From the NCBI GenBank assembly GCA_947372225.1, contig CANBSV010000116.1, positions 1-7,552 of the forward strand: a stretch of DNA of 7,552 nucleotides. Reading direction: 5' to 3'. The notes under the pieces were generated by a model. The model did no database searches and was not told the origin of the DNA. It worked only from the letters and a program-made list of their open reading frames with translations. The translations under genes were made by a program, and so were the position numbers. Source of the DNA: Burkholderiales bacterium (lineage in GTDB: Bacteria > Pseudomonadota > Gammaproteobacteria > Burkholderiales > Burkholderiaceae_C). Positions 1-6,415 of this stretch are shown here, piece by piece. Numbering within the stretch: position 1 is the stretch's first letter; every line of letters starts with the position of its first letter.

Positions 1-781
1 GGAACCTCATCGTGATGCCGAACTCGGGAAGGCTGTACGAAAGATCCTCGTGATGGGCGTCGAGCGGATGCACCGAAGCAGGGTTGTGCGGCTGCAACCA
101 CCACTGCACCGAATGCTGCGAGGCAAACTCGCGCAAGCGCTGAAGATCACCCGCCGTCAAAGGCTCGAGGTGGCGCAACACCAGCGCCACGACGGTATCT
201 CCCACCGCCACTTCGATTTGCGGCATCCGGTCCAGTTGCTCCATGCTGCCGATCAGATCGGCCAGCCTGGGTATCAAAGCGCTCAGGTGCGGCGGCAGAA
301 CTTCGCAACTGCTCATGTCAGCCACGTAGCTTGATTTGCGCTCGTGGAAACCCACCAGCACCTTGCCTTTCTTGGCCACGAACCGCACCGACAGGCGCGC
401 GCGATATCGATACCCCCAAGCCGGCCCTTCGATCGGCCTGAGCACCTGATCAGGCTTGACCTTGGCCAGGTGCCACAGGCCATCTTCAAGCGCGCGCTGC
501 TTGGTCGCCAGTTGGGCGCCAGCCTGAAGGTGCTGCATCTTGCAGCCACCGCAGGTGCCGAAATGCTGGCAGCGCGGGGTCACGCGTTGCGAACTCTCAC
601 GGCGCATCGCCGTGATCGTGGCTTGCTCCCACTGATTCTTGCGGCGATACACGCTGACCCGGACCTGCTCACCGGGCAGGGCGCCCTCAATGAACACGAC
701 CTTGCCCTCGGCGTTATGGGCCACGCCTTGCCCCTCGAGGTCGAGCGACTCAACGCTCAACCATTCGTCGCTTGCTGTCAT
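1..781 (-). CDS. rlmD: 23S rRNA (uracil-C5)-methyltransferase RlmD, N-terminal part, C-terminus outside the window
   Basis: Makes 5-methyluridine in 23S rRNA (position 1939 in E. coli) with S-adenosylmethionine, in the cytoplasm. About 260 codons are visible, from ATG at 781 to the window edge. An N-terminal TRAM-like RNA-binding segment (roughly residues 1-60) is followed by the iron-sulfur motif CQHFGTCGGCKMQ, with Cys71, Cys77 and Cys80 and a fourth Cys at 159. This is the spacing expected for the [4Fe-4S] cluster of RlmD. The SAM-binding fold and the catalytic Cys lie beyond base 1, so activity cannot be judged. The frame is stopped by an in-frame TGA 12 codons upstream of the ATG, which supports this start; the ribosome-binding site is weak. 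It is the last visible gene of the surE-pcm-nlpD-rlmD series, 86 bases after nlpD. RlmD rather than another RumA/TrmA member is inferred from the Cys motif and location. Confidence 0.93.
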   Translation of the reverse strand, partial: MTASDEWLSVESLDLEGQGVAHNAEGKVVFIEGALPGEQVRVSVYRRKNQWEQATITAMRRESSQRVTPRCQHFGTCGGCKMQHLQAGAQLATKQRALEDGLWHLAKVKPDQVLRPIEGPAWGYRYRARLSVRFVAKKGKVLVGFHERKSSYVADMSSCEVLPPHLSALIPRLADLIGSMEQLDRMPQIEVAVGDTVVALVLRHLEPLTAGDLQRLREFASQHSVQWWLQPHNPASVHPLDAHHEDLSYSLPEFGITMRF

Positions 782-867
782 CCAGCGATTATCCGGTGGC
801 CATGCAAGCGCAGATCACTTGCTCTCAGGCACGCCCGAAGCCCGTCATCGATGCGAGCAACATGACA

Positions 868-1770
868 TCAGCGCGGAGGCAGCAGCTTCGCGGGGTCGAT
901 GGGTTTGCCTTGACGGCGAATCTCGAAGTGGAGCTGAACAGACTCGGAATCGGTGGACCCCATTTCGGCAATCTTTTGACCACGCCTGACAGCCTGATCC
1001 TCTTTAACCAGCAGCGCCTGGTTGTGTGCGTATGCCGTGAGGTAGGTGCTGTTGTGCTTGACGATCACCAGGTTGCCATAGCCGCGCAAGCCAGAGCCGG
1101 CATACACGACGCGTCCATCGGCAGCCGCCACGACAGGATCACCAGCTTTGCCGGCAATGCCAAGACCCTTGCTCTTCGTCTCATCGAAGTTCGTGGTGAC
1201 CGCCCCGCTGGCCGGCCACATCCAGTTGACGGTGTCATCGCTCACTGCCGCAACTGCAGGAGTGCTGGCAGCGGGGACCGCTGCCGGACTTGACGCTGAT
1301 GCGCCGGACGCTGCTGGGGCAGTCGCGCCCGGGCCCGGCGCAGCCGGCTTCGAATCGAGTGGACGCGTCTCAATCTTGGCCACTGTGACCGCGCGTGCCC
1401 CAGGCAACGCCGGATCAACACCCGGAGGGCTTACTCTGAGCACCTGGCCGACTTCAATGAGGTTGGGGTTCTCGAGCCCGTTCCATCGCGCCAGATCCTT
1501 CCAGTTCTGACCGTTGTCCAGCGCGATTCGCACCAAGGTGTCTTGCGGCCTGACGGTGTAGTAGCCGGGCTTGCCCGAATTGTCCGCAGGGAGGGGCTGA
1601 GCATCGCGCCTGGAATCAGCGGCTGACGTGCCGGCTGACTTGGGTGGCGCTCGCCGATCTTCCACCGGAGCGCGTGGATGGGTTGACGAGCAACCGACCA
1701 AAACCAGGCCGGACAACACGGCACACAGAAACCCCGCCGTGCACGATCGAACATCATTCATCGTTCTCAT
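868..1770 (-). CDS. nlpD: NlpD-like lipoprotein: LysM domain plus degenerate M23/LytM domain
   Basis: Probable outer-membrane lipoprotein that activates a cell-wall amidase during daughter-cell separation, as E. coli NlpD does for AmiC. With the ATG at 1770 it has 300 residues: a lipoprotein signal ending in LVGC (Cys27, followed by Ser, so no Asp retention signal), a Pro/Ala-rich stretch, a LysM motif (about 69-114, starting GYYTVRPQDTL), an Ala/Pro linker (about 135-178) and a LytM/M23 domain (about 183-300). The usual HxxxD-type motif reads SKGLG here and the HxH motif reads QLHFEI. The zinc-binding His/Asp set is therefore incomplete, and I infer a non-hydrolytic activator. Start choice: GAGG sits 11 bases before ATG 1770 but only 2 before ATG 1779; ATG 1761 is also possible. 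It lies just behind pcm, probably in one transcript. Confidence 0.9.
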   Translation of the reverse strand: MRTMNDVRSCTAGFLCAVLSGLVLVGCSSTHPRAPVEDRRAPPKSAGTSAADSRRDAQPLPADNSGKPGYYTVRPQDTLVRIALDNGQNWKDLARWNGLENPNLIEVGQVLRVSPPGVDPALPGARAVTVAKIETRPLDSKPAAPGPGATAPAASGASASSPAAVPAASTPAVAAVSDDTVNWMWPASGAVTTNFDETKSKGLGIAGKAGDPVVAAADGRVVYAGSGLRGYGNLVIVKHNSTYLTAYAHNQALLVKEDQAVRRGQKIAEMGSTDSESVQLHFEIRRQGKPIDPAKLLPPR

Positions 1771-1787
1771 CCGGGCCATCACCTCGA

Positions 1788-2654
1788 TCAAACCGCACCA
1801 GATTTTAGGGGGACGAACTGCACCGCCTCGTACTCGGTGCGCTGGAAACCTGCCGACTCCAGGCGGTCGATGACCACGAGGCGCTGCTTGTTGGCAGCGT
1901 CGAGCACCGGGGAAATCAAGCGCCCGCCGATCGCGAGTTGATCCAGCCAGGTCGCCGGGACATCGGCGCCGCAAGCCGCGGCGATGATGCTGTCGTAGGG
2001 TGCGTTGGGCGGATGCCCAAGCATGCCGTCACCATAAACCAGCCGCAGGTCGTTCATGCGCAGCGGCGAGACAAGCTCACGCGCCTTCTCATGCAGACCT
2101 CTGATGCGCTCGATCGATACCACATGGCGCGAAAGGCGACACAGCAAAGCCGCCTGGTAGCCACAGCCAGTACCAACTTCCAACACCCTGCCGAGGTGCC
2201 CGCCCGAGCGTGCCGAGACGCCATCCATCAGCACACCGATCATCCGTGCAACCACGGACGGCTTTGAAATCGTCTGACCATGACCAATCGGCAGGCTGGT
2301 GTCTTCGTAGGCCTGTGTGACCAACGCAGCGTCCACGAACAGGTGCCGCGGCACCGCTGCCATCGCCTCGAGCACACGCGCGTCAAACGGACCGGCCGCA
2401 CGCAATCTCTCGACCATGCTTCGGCGCACGCCCTCGGAGTCCAGCCCCAGCCCTGTCGAGCGCCCCGCAGCGACCGGGCTGGGGCCGCCCGATCGGCGCT
2501 GCGTGGCAGCAGCCGTCAACCCCGGGTTGAATGCCGCTCCACCCGCTCCCTGCGGCTGAGGCTCGCCAGGAGAACTGACCAGCTTCTTGGGTGGCCGAGC
2601 CATCTGCTCCAGCCGCAGCGGGAACTTGCCACCTCGCGGCGTCGTTGTACTCAC
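1788..2654 (-). CDS. pcm: Protein-L-isoaspartate O-methyltransferase with N-terminal extension
   Basis: Methylates isoaspartyl residues of aged proteins using SAM, starting their repair; cytoplasmic. The catalytic core runs from about residue 75 to 288. The family-typical PIGHGQTISKP lies at about 122-132, SAM motif I VLEVGTGCGYQAA at 157-169, and an acidic loop-end IER at about 181-183. The first ~70 residues are basic and Pro/Gly/Ala-rich, an extension absent from the ~208-residue E. coli enzyme. The start is GTG at 2654, whose bases overlap the surE stop (GTGA), suggesting translational coupling. An in-frame ATG at 2603 (MARPPKK) with GGAG three bases ahead is an alternative, and would shorten the extension by 17 residues. 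The stop lies 17 bases before the chosen nlpD start. Confidence 0.93.
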   Translation of the reverse strand: MSTTTPRGGKFPLRLEQMARPPKKLVSSPGEPQPQGAGGAAFNPGLTAAATQRRSGGPSPVAAGRSTGLGLDSEGVRRSMVERLRAAGPFDARVLEAMAAVPRHLFVDAALVTQAYEDTSLPIGHGQTISKPSVVARMIGVLMDGVSARSGGHLGRVLEVGTGCGYQAALLCRLSRHVVSIERIRGLHEKARELVSPLRMNDLRLVYGDGMLGHPPNAPYDSIIAAACGADVPATWLDQLAIGGRLISPVLDAANKQRLVVIDRLESAGFQRTEYEAVQFVPLKSGAV

Positions 2655-3409
2655 GAGTTACCGCCCGCCTCCAGCCAGGTCCGGAAACCAGGCAGCGAGG
2701 CATGATCGGTCAGATCCACCTGAAGCGGCGTGACGGACACGCAGCCTTGGGCAACCGCATGAAAGTCGGTCCCATCGCCGGCCTCAAGCGCGTCGCCCGA
2801 GGGGCCGATCCAGTACATCGTGTCACCGCGAGGGCTGGTTTGGCGGATGACCGGCTCACTGGCATGGCGACGACCAAGACGGGTGATCTGGAGCGGAATT
2901 CGGTCTGCGTCTGCCCGATTGGGGATGTTCACGTTCAGCAAGAAAGGCCGCGATGACGGCGGCTCGCTGAGTACGCGGTCAATCACCTGTCTCGCCACGC
3001 GCGCTGCCGCATCGAGGTGCCCCCAACCCTTGTCGACCTGCGAGAAGGCGATCGCCGGGATCCCGAACAAAAAGCCCTCCATCGCCGCTGCGACGGTGCC
3101 CGAATACAACGTGTCGTCACCCATGTTCGCGCCCTGATTGATGCCCGAAACCACGAGATCGGGGCGCTCAAGAAACAACCCCGTCAAAGCAACGTGGACG
3201 CAGTCGGACGGGGTGCCATTGAGATAGTGAAAGCCATTGGGCGCCACAAAGGCCGACAGCGGACGTGACAGGGTCAAAGAGTTGGAAGTACCACTGGCGT
3301 TTTGCTCTGGTGCGATCACATCGATGTGCCCGAGGCCCTCACAGGCGTGCACCAAGGCCGCGAGCCCGGGCGCCAGATAACCATCGTCGTTGGCAATGAG
3401 GATTCGCAT
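2651..3409 (-). CDS. surE: 5'/3'-nucleotidase SurE
   Basis: Metal-dependent phosphatase that removes phosphate from nucleoside monophosphates; linked to stationary-phase survival in E. coli. The 252 residues match normal family length. All expected metal ligands are present: Asp8 and Asp9 in MRILIANDDG, Ser39 in QNASGTSN, and Asn95 in VSGINQGANMG. ATG 3409 begins exactly at the conserved N-terminus; the frame is open 69 bases further upstream but that part has no family similarity. There is no clear ribosome-binding site. A TACAAT element ends six bases before the ATG, so the transcript may be nearly leaderless. First gene of the minus-strand series, overlapping pcm by 4 bases and divergent from the response regulator at 3498. 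Confidence 0.96.
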   Translation of the reverse strand: MRILIANDDGYLAPGLAALVHACEGLGHIDVIAPEQNASGTSNSLTLSRPLSAFVAPNGFHYLNGTPSDCVHVALTGLFLERPDLVVSGINQGANMGDDTLYSGTVAAAMEGFLFGIPAIAFSQVDKGWGHLDAAARVARQVIDRVLSEPPSSRPFLLNVNIPNRADADRIPLQITRLGRRHASEPVIRQTSPRGDTMYWIGPSGDALEAGDGTDFHAVAQGCVSVTPLQVDLTDHASLPGFRTWLEAGGNS

Positions 3410-3415
3410 CAAATC

Positions 3416-3421
3416 ATTGTA
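3416..3421 (-). promoter_or_regulatory. Candidate -10 element of surE
   Basis: TACAAT on the minus strand (5 of 6 matches to TATAAT) ends six bases before the surE ATG. With usual spacing, transcription would start at or beside the A of the start codon, which agrees with the lack of a ribosome-binding site. No convincing -35 is seen at 16-18 bases. Suggestive only. Confidence 0.3.
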
Positions 3422-3428
3422 GGAGTCA

Positions 3429-3454
3429 GGGCTGGGCCGACAGCCCGATCGGGC
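3429..3454. promoter_or_regulatory. Palindromes in the divergent surE / response-regulator intergenic region
   Basis: GCCCGATCGGGC at 3443-3454 is a perfect 12-bp palindrome. It overlaps a second inverted repeat, GGGCTG (3429-3434) with CAGCCC (3441-3446). The two would exclude each other as RNA hairpins. The location in an 88-base gap between divergent genes fits an operator that could serve both promoters, but no known regulator site was recognised and GC-rich palindromes also arise by chance. Confidence 0.35.
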
Positions 3455-3497
3455 GACCCTGCTAGCATTTGGCACCACCTCGGATCAACCGCTGGCC

Positions 3498-4151
3498 ATG
3501 CCCGTCAATGTATTGATCGTCGAAGAAAACCCTCAGGCCATGGCGTTCATCGAGCGGGTGGTTCGCGAGAGCTTCAGCGATGAACTCAACATCGCTCAGG
3601 CCTTCAACATCGATTCGGCGCTTGAAGCGGTAGGGGTCGAAGCGCACCATGATGCGTCGGCCGTCGGCACCCCTTTTCCCCGACCGGACCTGCGCTTTGA
3701 CATCATGCTGATCGACTTGGACCTGCCGGATGGCAACGCTCTGAAGTTGCTGGCTGAAGTCGCCAGTCGCCCTTCACGAAAGATCGTCACCACCCTGTAC
3801 GCGGACGATGAGCATCTGTTTCCGGCACTCCTGCAAGGCGCTGACGGATACCTTCTGAAAGAAGACCGCTTCGAGGTTCTGATCGAAACCCTGCAAAAAA
3901 TCGTTCGCGGCAAGCCGACTCTGTCTCCGGCCCTCGCGCGGCGCATGCTGGCTCACTTCCGGGAAGACACGCACGATCCCGAAGTCCTCACGGCCATCGA
4001 GAGCGATGTGCTGACACATCTGAGCAAGGGGTTTACCGCCAAGGAGATCGCCAACCTGTTGAAGATCCGCTGGGTGGCCGTCAATGAGCATGTCAGCGCG
4101 GTTTGCAAGAAGTTGAGCGCGTCGATCAGGCCAAGCGACCCGGTCAAGTGA
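3498..4151 (+). CDS. NarL/FixJ-family response regulator (REC + LuxR-type HTH)
   Basis: DNA-binding transcription regulator of a two-component system, 217 residues. The receiver domain (about 1-137) has the acidic pair Glu9-Glu10 (LIVEEN), a likely phospho-acceptor Asp73 in LIDLDLPDG, Thr98/Thr99 after KIV, and Lys121 in GYLLKED, so phosphorylation looks possible. The C-terminus (about 163-210) is a LuxR-type helix-turn-helix around LTHLSKGFTAKEIANLLKI. A loop of about 15-18 residues (near 48-66, HHDASAVGTPFPRPD) sits between helix 2 and strand 3, longer than in typical NarL proteins. No histidine kinase is encoded nearby, so it is an orphan here. ATG 3498 places the first beta strand correctly; no strong ribosome-binding site is seen. 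Its stop overlaps the next gene's GTG. Target genes are unknown. Confidence 0.9.
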   Translation: MPVNVLIVEENPQAMAFIERVVRESFSDELNIAQAFNIDSALEAVGVEAHHDASAVGTPFPRPDLRFDIMLIDLDLPDGNALKLLAEVASRPSRKIVTTLYADDEHLFPALLQGADGYLLKEDRFEVLIETLQKIVRGKPTLSPALARRMLAHFREDTHDPEVLTAIESDVLTHLSKGFTAKEIANLLKIRWVAVNEHVSAVCKKLSASIRPSDPVK

Positions 4152-4624
4152 ACTTGAGCGATGACGGGTTCGCCCCCGCGGTGTCGAACGGCGTGAGCGA
4201 CGATCGGCTTGCGCTGATCGCTCAAAGTCACTTGAGGCTCACGGGACGTGCGCTTGTCGAGCCCGGAGACGATCTGCGCAAGGCACTTTGGAACGCTGAT
4301 TCGGTGATCGTGGCGCACGGGACCGAACCGGACCCCGTGTTTTTCTACGGCAACCGGATGGCGCTTGCCTTGTTCGAGATGGACTGGGCCTCGTTCGTAC
4401 GGATGCCATCTCGCCTGTCCGCCGAGCCGCTGCTGCGCGATGAGCGGGCTAGGGTGCTTGAGCGCGTGGGGCGTGATGGCTTCGTCAACGATTACGCAGG
4501 CATCCGGATCTCGTCGACTGGAAAGCGCTTTCGCATTGAGCGAGCGGTGGTGTGGAATCTTGTAGAGGCCTCGGGAGCGTGCCATGGTCAGGCTGCCACC
4601 TTCGACCGCTGGGTGCCTGCATAG
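4148..4624 (+). CDS. MEKHLA domain protein (PAS-like)
   Basis: Small cytoplasmic protein of 158 residues from the GTG at 4148, which overlaps the response-regulator stop as GTGA. Nearly the whole protein is a MEKHLA domain: AHGTEPDPVFFYGNRMAL (about 56-73), LFEMDW, PSRLSAEP (87-94), GFVNDYAGIRISSTGKRF and VVWNL, ending with GQAATFDRW. The family is PAS-related and found in bacteria and in plant HD-ZIP III proteins; its ligand and biochemical role are not established. There is no signal peptide, membrane segment or enzyme motif. An ATG at 4103 is in frame but would overlap the regulator gene by 49 bases, so I prefer the coupled GTG. The tight coupling suggests it works with the regulator, perhaps as a sensor; that is inference. 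Confidence 0.85.
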   Translation: MNLSDDGFAPAVSNGVSDDRLALIAQSHLRLTGRALVEPGDDLRKALWNADSVIVAHGTEPDPVFFYGNRMALALFEMDWASFVRMPSRLSAEPLLRDERARVLERVGRDGFVNDYAGIRISSTGKRFRIERAVVWNLVEASGACHGQAATFDRWVPA

Positions 4625-4669
4625 CGATGCAACCTCACAACTGGTGATTCATGGACTGCCGGCCCGCCA

Positions 4670-4698
4670 TTGCAAACGCGAATCCTTCTCGTTAAGAT
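4670..4698 (+). promoter_or_regulatory. Sigma70-type promoter of the cupredoxin-FTR1 operon
   Basis: TTGCAA (4670-4675, 4 of 6 to TTGACA) and TAAGAT (4693-4698, 4 of 6 to TATAAT) are separated by exactly 17 bases. The next start codon (4734) follows about 30 bases after the predicted transcription start, with GGAAAG at 4722-4727 as ribosome-binding site. The spacer is filled by a Fur-box-like palindrome, so repression by bound Fur would be direct. Confidence 0.6.
4675..4693. promoter_or_regulatory. Putative Fur box
   Basis: AACGCGAATCCTTCTCGTT is a 19-bp imperfect palindrome: arms AACG-GAA and TTC-CGTT pair fully, with one mismatch between them in each arm and a three-base centre. It agrees at 14 of 19 positions with the Fur-type sequence AATGAGAATGATTCTCATT by my own alignment. 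It lies between the -35 and -10 elements ahead of iron-transport genes, exactly where an iron-responsive repressor would act. No other Fur-like site was noticed in the window. Confidence 0.6.
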
Positions 4699-4733
4699 AT
4701 GGGCTCAAGAACTCCATTGATGGAAAGACGCAA

Positions 4734-5069
4734 ATGATCAGCCGCCTGTTCCCGCTTCTCGTGGCCTTAGGGGCACTCGTTTCCACCGGTCCCATCCAGG
4801 CTGCCGAGCCTGAGGTGCAACTGGCCATCAAGAACCACCGCTTCGAGCCGGCAGAACTCAAGGTGCCGGCAGGTCAGCGCATCAAGCTACTGGTGCACAA
4901 CCAGGACCCGACGCCCGAAGAATTCGAAAGCCACGCCCTGAACCGCGAGAAGGTCATTCCTGGCGGCGCCAAAGCGACGCTCTACATCGGCCCGCTCAAG
5001 CCCGGCCGTTATGACTTCTTCGGCGAGTTCAACGAAGCCACTGCCAAGGGCACCGTGGTGGCCGAATAG
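4734..5069 (+). CDS. Periplasmic cupredoxin-domain protein linked to FTR1 iron uptake
   Basis: Predicted secreted protein of 111 residues. A signal peptide (about 1-24, cleaved near IQAA) precedes a single cupredoxin fold starting VQLAIKNHRFEPAELKVPAGQ, ending at GTVVAE. It resembles the FtrB-type partner of FTR1 permeases, thought to help handle or oxidise Fe(II) in the periplasm. The mature part has three His (35, 55, 67) but no Cys and no Met, so a classical blue-copper (type 1) site cannot form; it may bind metal differently or serve as a structural partner. ATG 4734 is chosen because the signal peptide starts there and GGAAAG lies seven bases ahead. First gene after the Fur-like promoter and 17 bases before FTR1. 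No P19/FtrA-like or FtrD-like gene is seen beside it. Confidence 0.85.
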   Translation: MISRLFPLLVALGALVSTGPIQAAEPEVQLAIKNHRFEPAELKVPAGQRIKLLVHNQDPTPEEFESHALNREKVIPGGAKATLYIGPLKPGRYDFFGEFNEATAKGTVVAE

Positions 5070-5086
5070 TCAGCACGGCCACCACG

Positions 5087-6415
5087 ATGTTCACGATCGC
5101 TCTCATCGTCTTTCGCGAGTCCCTTGAGGCCGCGCTTTTCATCGGCATCATCGCCGCCGCGACGCGCGGACTGGCACGGCGCAGCCGCTGGTTGAGCACA
5201 GGCGTTGCTGCTGGCGGTGTCGGCGCGTTCATCCTGGCGCTGCTCGCTCAACACATCAGCGGCTGGCTCGACGGACTGGGTCAGGATGTGGTGAACATCA
5301 GTGTCTTGTCGCTCGCCTTGCTGATGCTGCTGTGGCACTGTGTCTGGGTTAGCACACACACTAGGGAAATGGTCAGCGAGGCCCGGCAACTTGGGCAATC
5401 GGTAAAGGGCGGACAAAAGGCGCCTTGGGCGCTGCTCATCGTGGTGGCGCTCGCGGTCCTGCGAGAAGGCGCGGAAACGGTGCTGTTCGTGGGTGGCACG
5501 CTGAGCGGAGGTGCTTCCGTGCCGCCGGCGACCGTCTTGTCGGCAGTCGCCATGGGCATCATGGCGGGGGCGCTCCTGGGACTGGGCATGTATGCAGGCC
5601 TGTCACGCATTCCGACACAGCGGGTCTTTTACGTGACCAACCTGCTGATGGCTTTGCTGGCCGGCTCGTTGGCCAGCCAACTTGCCAGAGCACTGGCTCA
5701 GGCCGGCTTCATCGAGACTTGGGCTGGTCCGATGTGGGACAGCTCGCCGTGGCTGCCGCTCGATTCGGCGCTCGGGGCATTGCTTCACGCGCTGATCGGC
5801 TATGACGCACAACCCTCGGCTGCCCAGTTGGCGGCCTACTTGGGCGCTCTGGCCTTCATTTTTGTGGGCACACGCTTGCTCCGACCGGCCGCTCGCAAAG
5901 CCCAGCGCGGTCGCGTCCCGAGGGTGCCTCTCGCGCCCTCACCTTTTTCAAGCTCCGGAGACCTGGGATGCGACACGCCCTTGCGGCGGGGGCGCTGTAC
6001 GCCCTTGCCTTGTCCTTTGTACCAATCGCCCCCCATGCGTGGGCAGGACCCGCCGACTACGTCAGCACACCGATCGTTGAAGAAGGTGAGCGCGAAATCG
6101 ACTTCAAGGCGGGAACCGCGAAGTCCCGCGACGGGACGCGCGAGACCCAGTACTCGGTGGGTTTGGGGCTGGGTATCAACAGTTGGTGGTTCACTGAGGT
6201 GTATGCCATCTGGCACAAGATGCCAGGCGAATCCAGCACCTTCGACGCCTGGGAATGGGAGAACAAGTTTCAGCTCACCGAGACCGGCAAGTACCCGGTG
6301 GACGTGGGTTTCCTGTTCGAGATCGAGCGGCCCAAAGACCGAAGCGAAGGCTACGAGTACCGGTGGGGCCCTCTTTTGCAGGCGGATATCACTCCGACGC
6401 TGCAAGCGAATCTGA
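5087..6415 (+). CDS. FTR1-family iron permease whose frame runs on past the normal C-terminus
   Basis: Inner-membrane permease importing iron. Residues 1 to about 270 form a normal FTR1 protein with roughly seven hydrophobic segments and both REXXE iron-binding motifs: RESLE (10-14) in the first helix and REGAE (126-130). The last membrane segment ends near TRLLRP (residue 267, base ~5887). Family members are usually about 270-290 residues, yet this frame has no stop until 6415, giving 442 codons. The extra ~150 residues are Arg/Ser/Pro-rich, have no membrane or domain character, and from 5968 are an off-frame reading of the next gene. I therefore take the tail as a consequence of a lost stop codon (mutation or sequence error), with the true end near 5967. 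The start at 5087 has no obvious ribosome-binding site; coupling to the cupredoxin gene is likely. Confidence 0.85.
   Translation: MFTIALIVFRESLEAALFIGIIAAATRGLARRSRWLSTGVAAGGVGAFILALLAQHISGWLDGLGQDVVNISVLSLALLMLLWHCVWVSTHTREMVSEARQLGQSVKGGQKAPWALLIVVALAVLREGAETVLFVGGTLSGGASVPPATVLSAVAMGIMAGALLGLGMYAGLSRIPTQRVFYVTNLLMALLAGSLASQLARALAQAGFIETWAGPMWDSSPWLPLDSALGALLHALIGYDAQPSAAQLAAYLGALAFIFVGTRLLRPAARKAQRGRVPRVPLAPSPFSSSGDLGCDTPLRRGRCTPLPCPLYQSPPMRGQDPPTTSAHRSLKKVSAKSTSRREPRSPATGRARPSTRWVWGWVSTVGGSLRCMPSGTRCQANPAPSTPGNGRTSFSSPRPASTRWTWVSCSRSSGPKTEAKATSTGGALFCRRISLRRCKRI

Noticed and set aside
344..865. 173-codon plus-strand frame opposite rlmD
   Set aside because: The minus strand encodes clear RlmD motifs here, including the Fe-S cysteines.
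1780..1974. Longer NlpD starting at 1974
   Set aside because: The added residues are an off-frame reading of the pcm 3' end and precede the lipoprotein signal.
3953..4585. 210-codon minus-strand frame opposite the response regulator and MEKHLA genes
   Set aside because: No domain or start signal; both plus-strand genes match known families over the same bases.
4584..4733. Upstream extension of the cupredoxin gene to ATG 4584
   Set aside because: It would overlap the MEKHLA gene and the promoter and would bury the signal peptide; ATG 4734 has a ribosome-binding site.
5942..5950. CCTTTTTCA as a programmed -1 frameshift site fusing FTR1 to the outer-membrane-type protein
   Set aside because: The T-run is short, not a standard slippery heptamer, and the fusion would place a signal peptide in mid-protein.
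5425..6080. Plus-strand frames inside FTR1 (5425-5805 and 5802-6080)
   Set aside because: They are out of frame with the REXXE-containing permease and lack any domain or ribosome-binding site.
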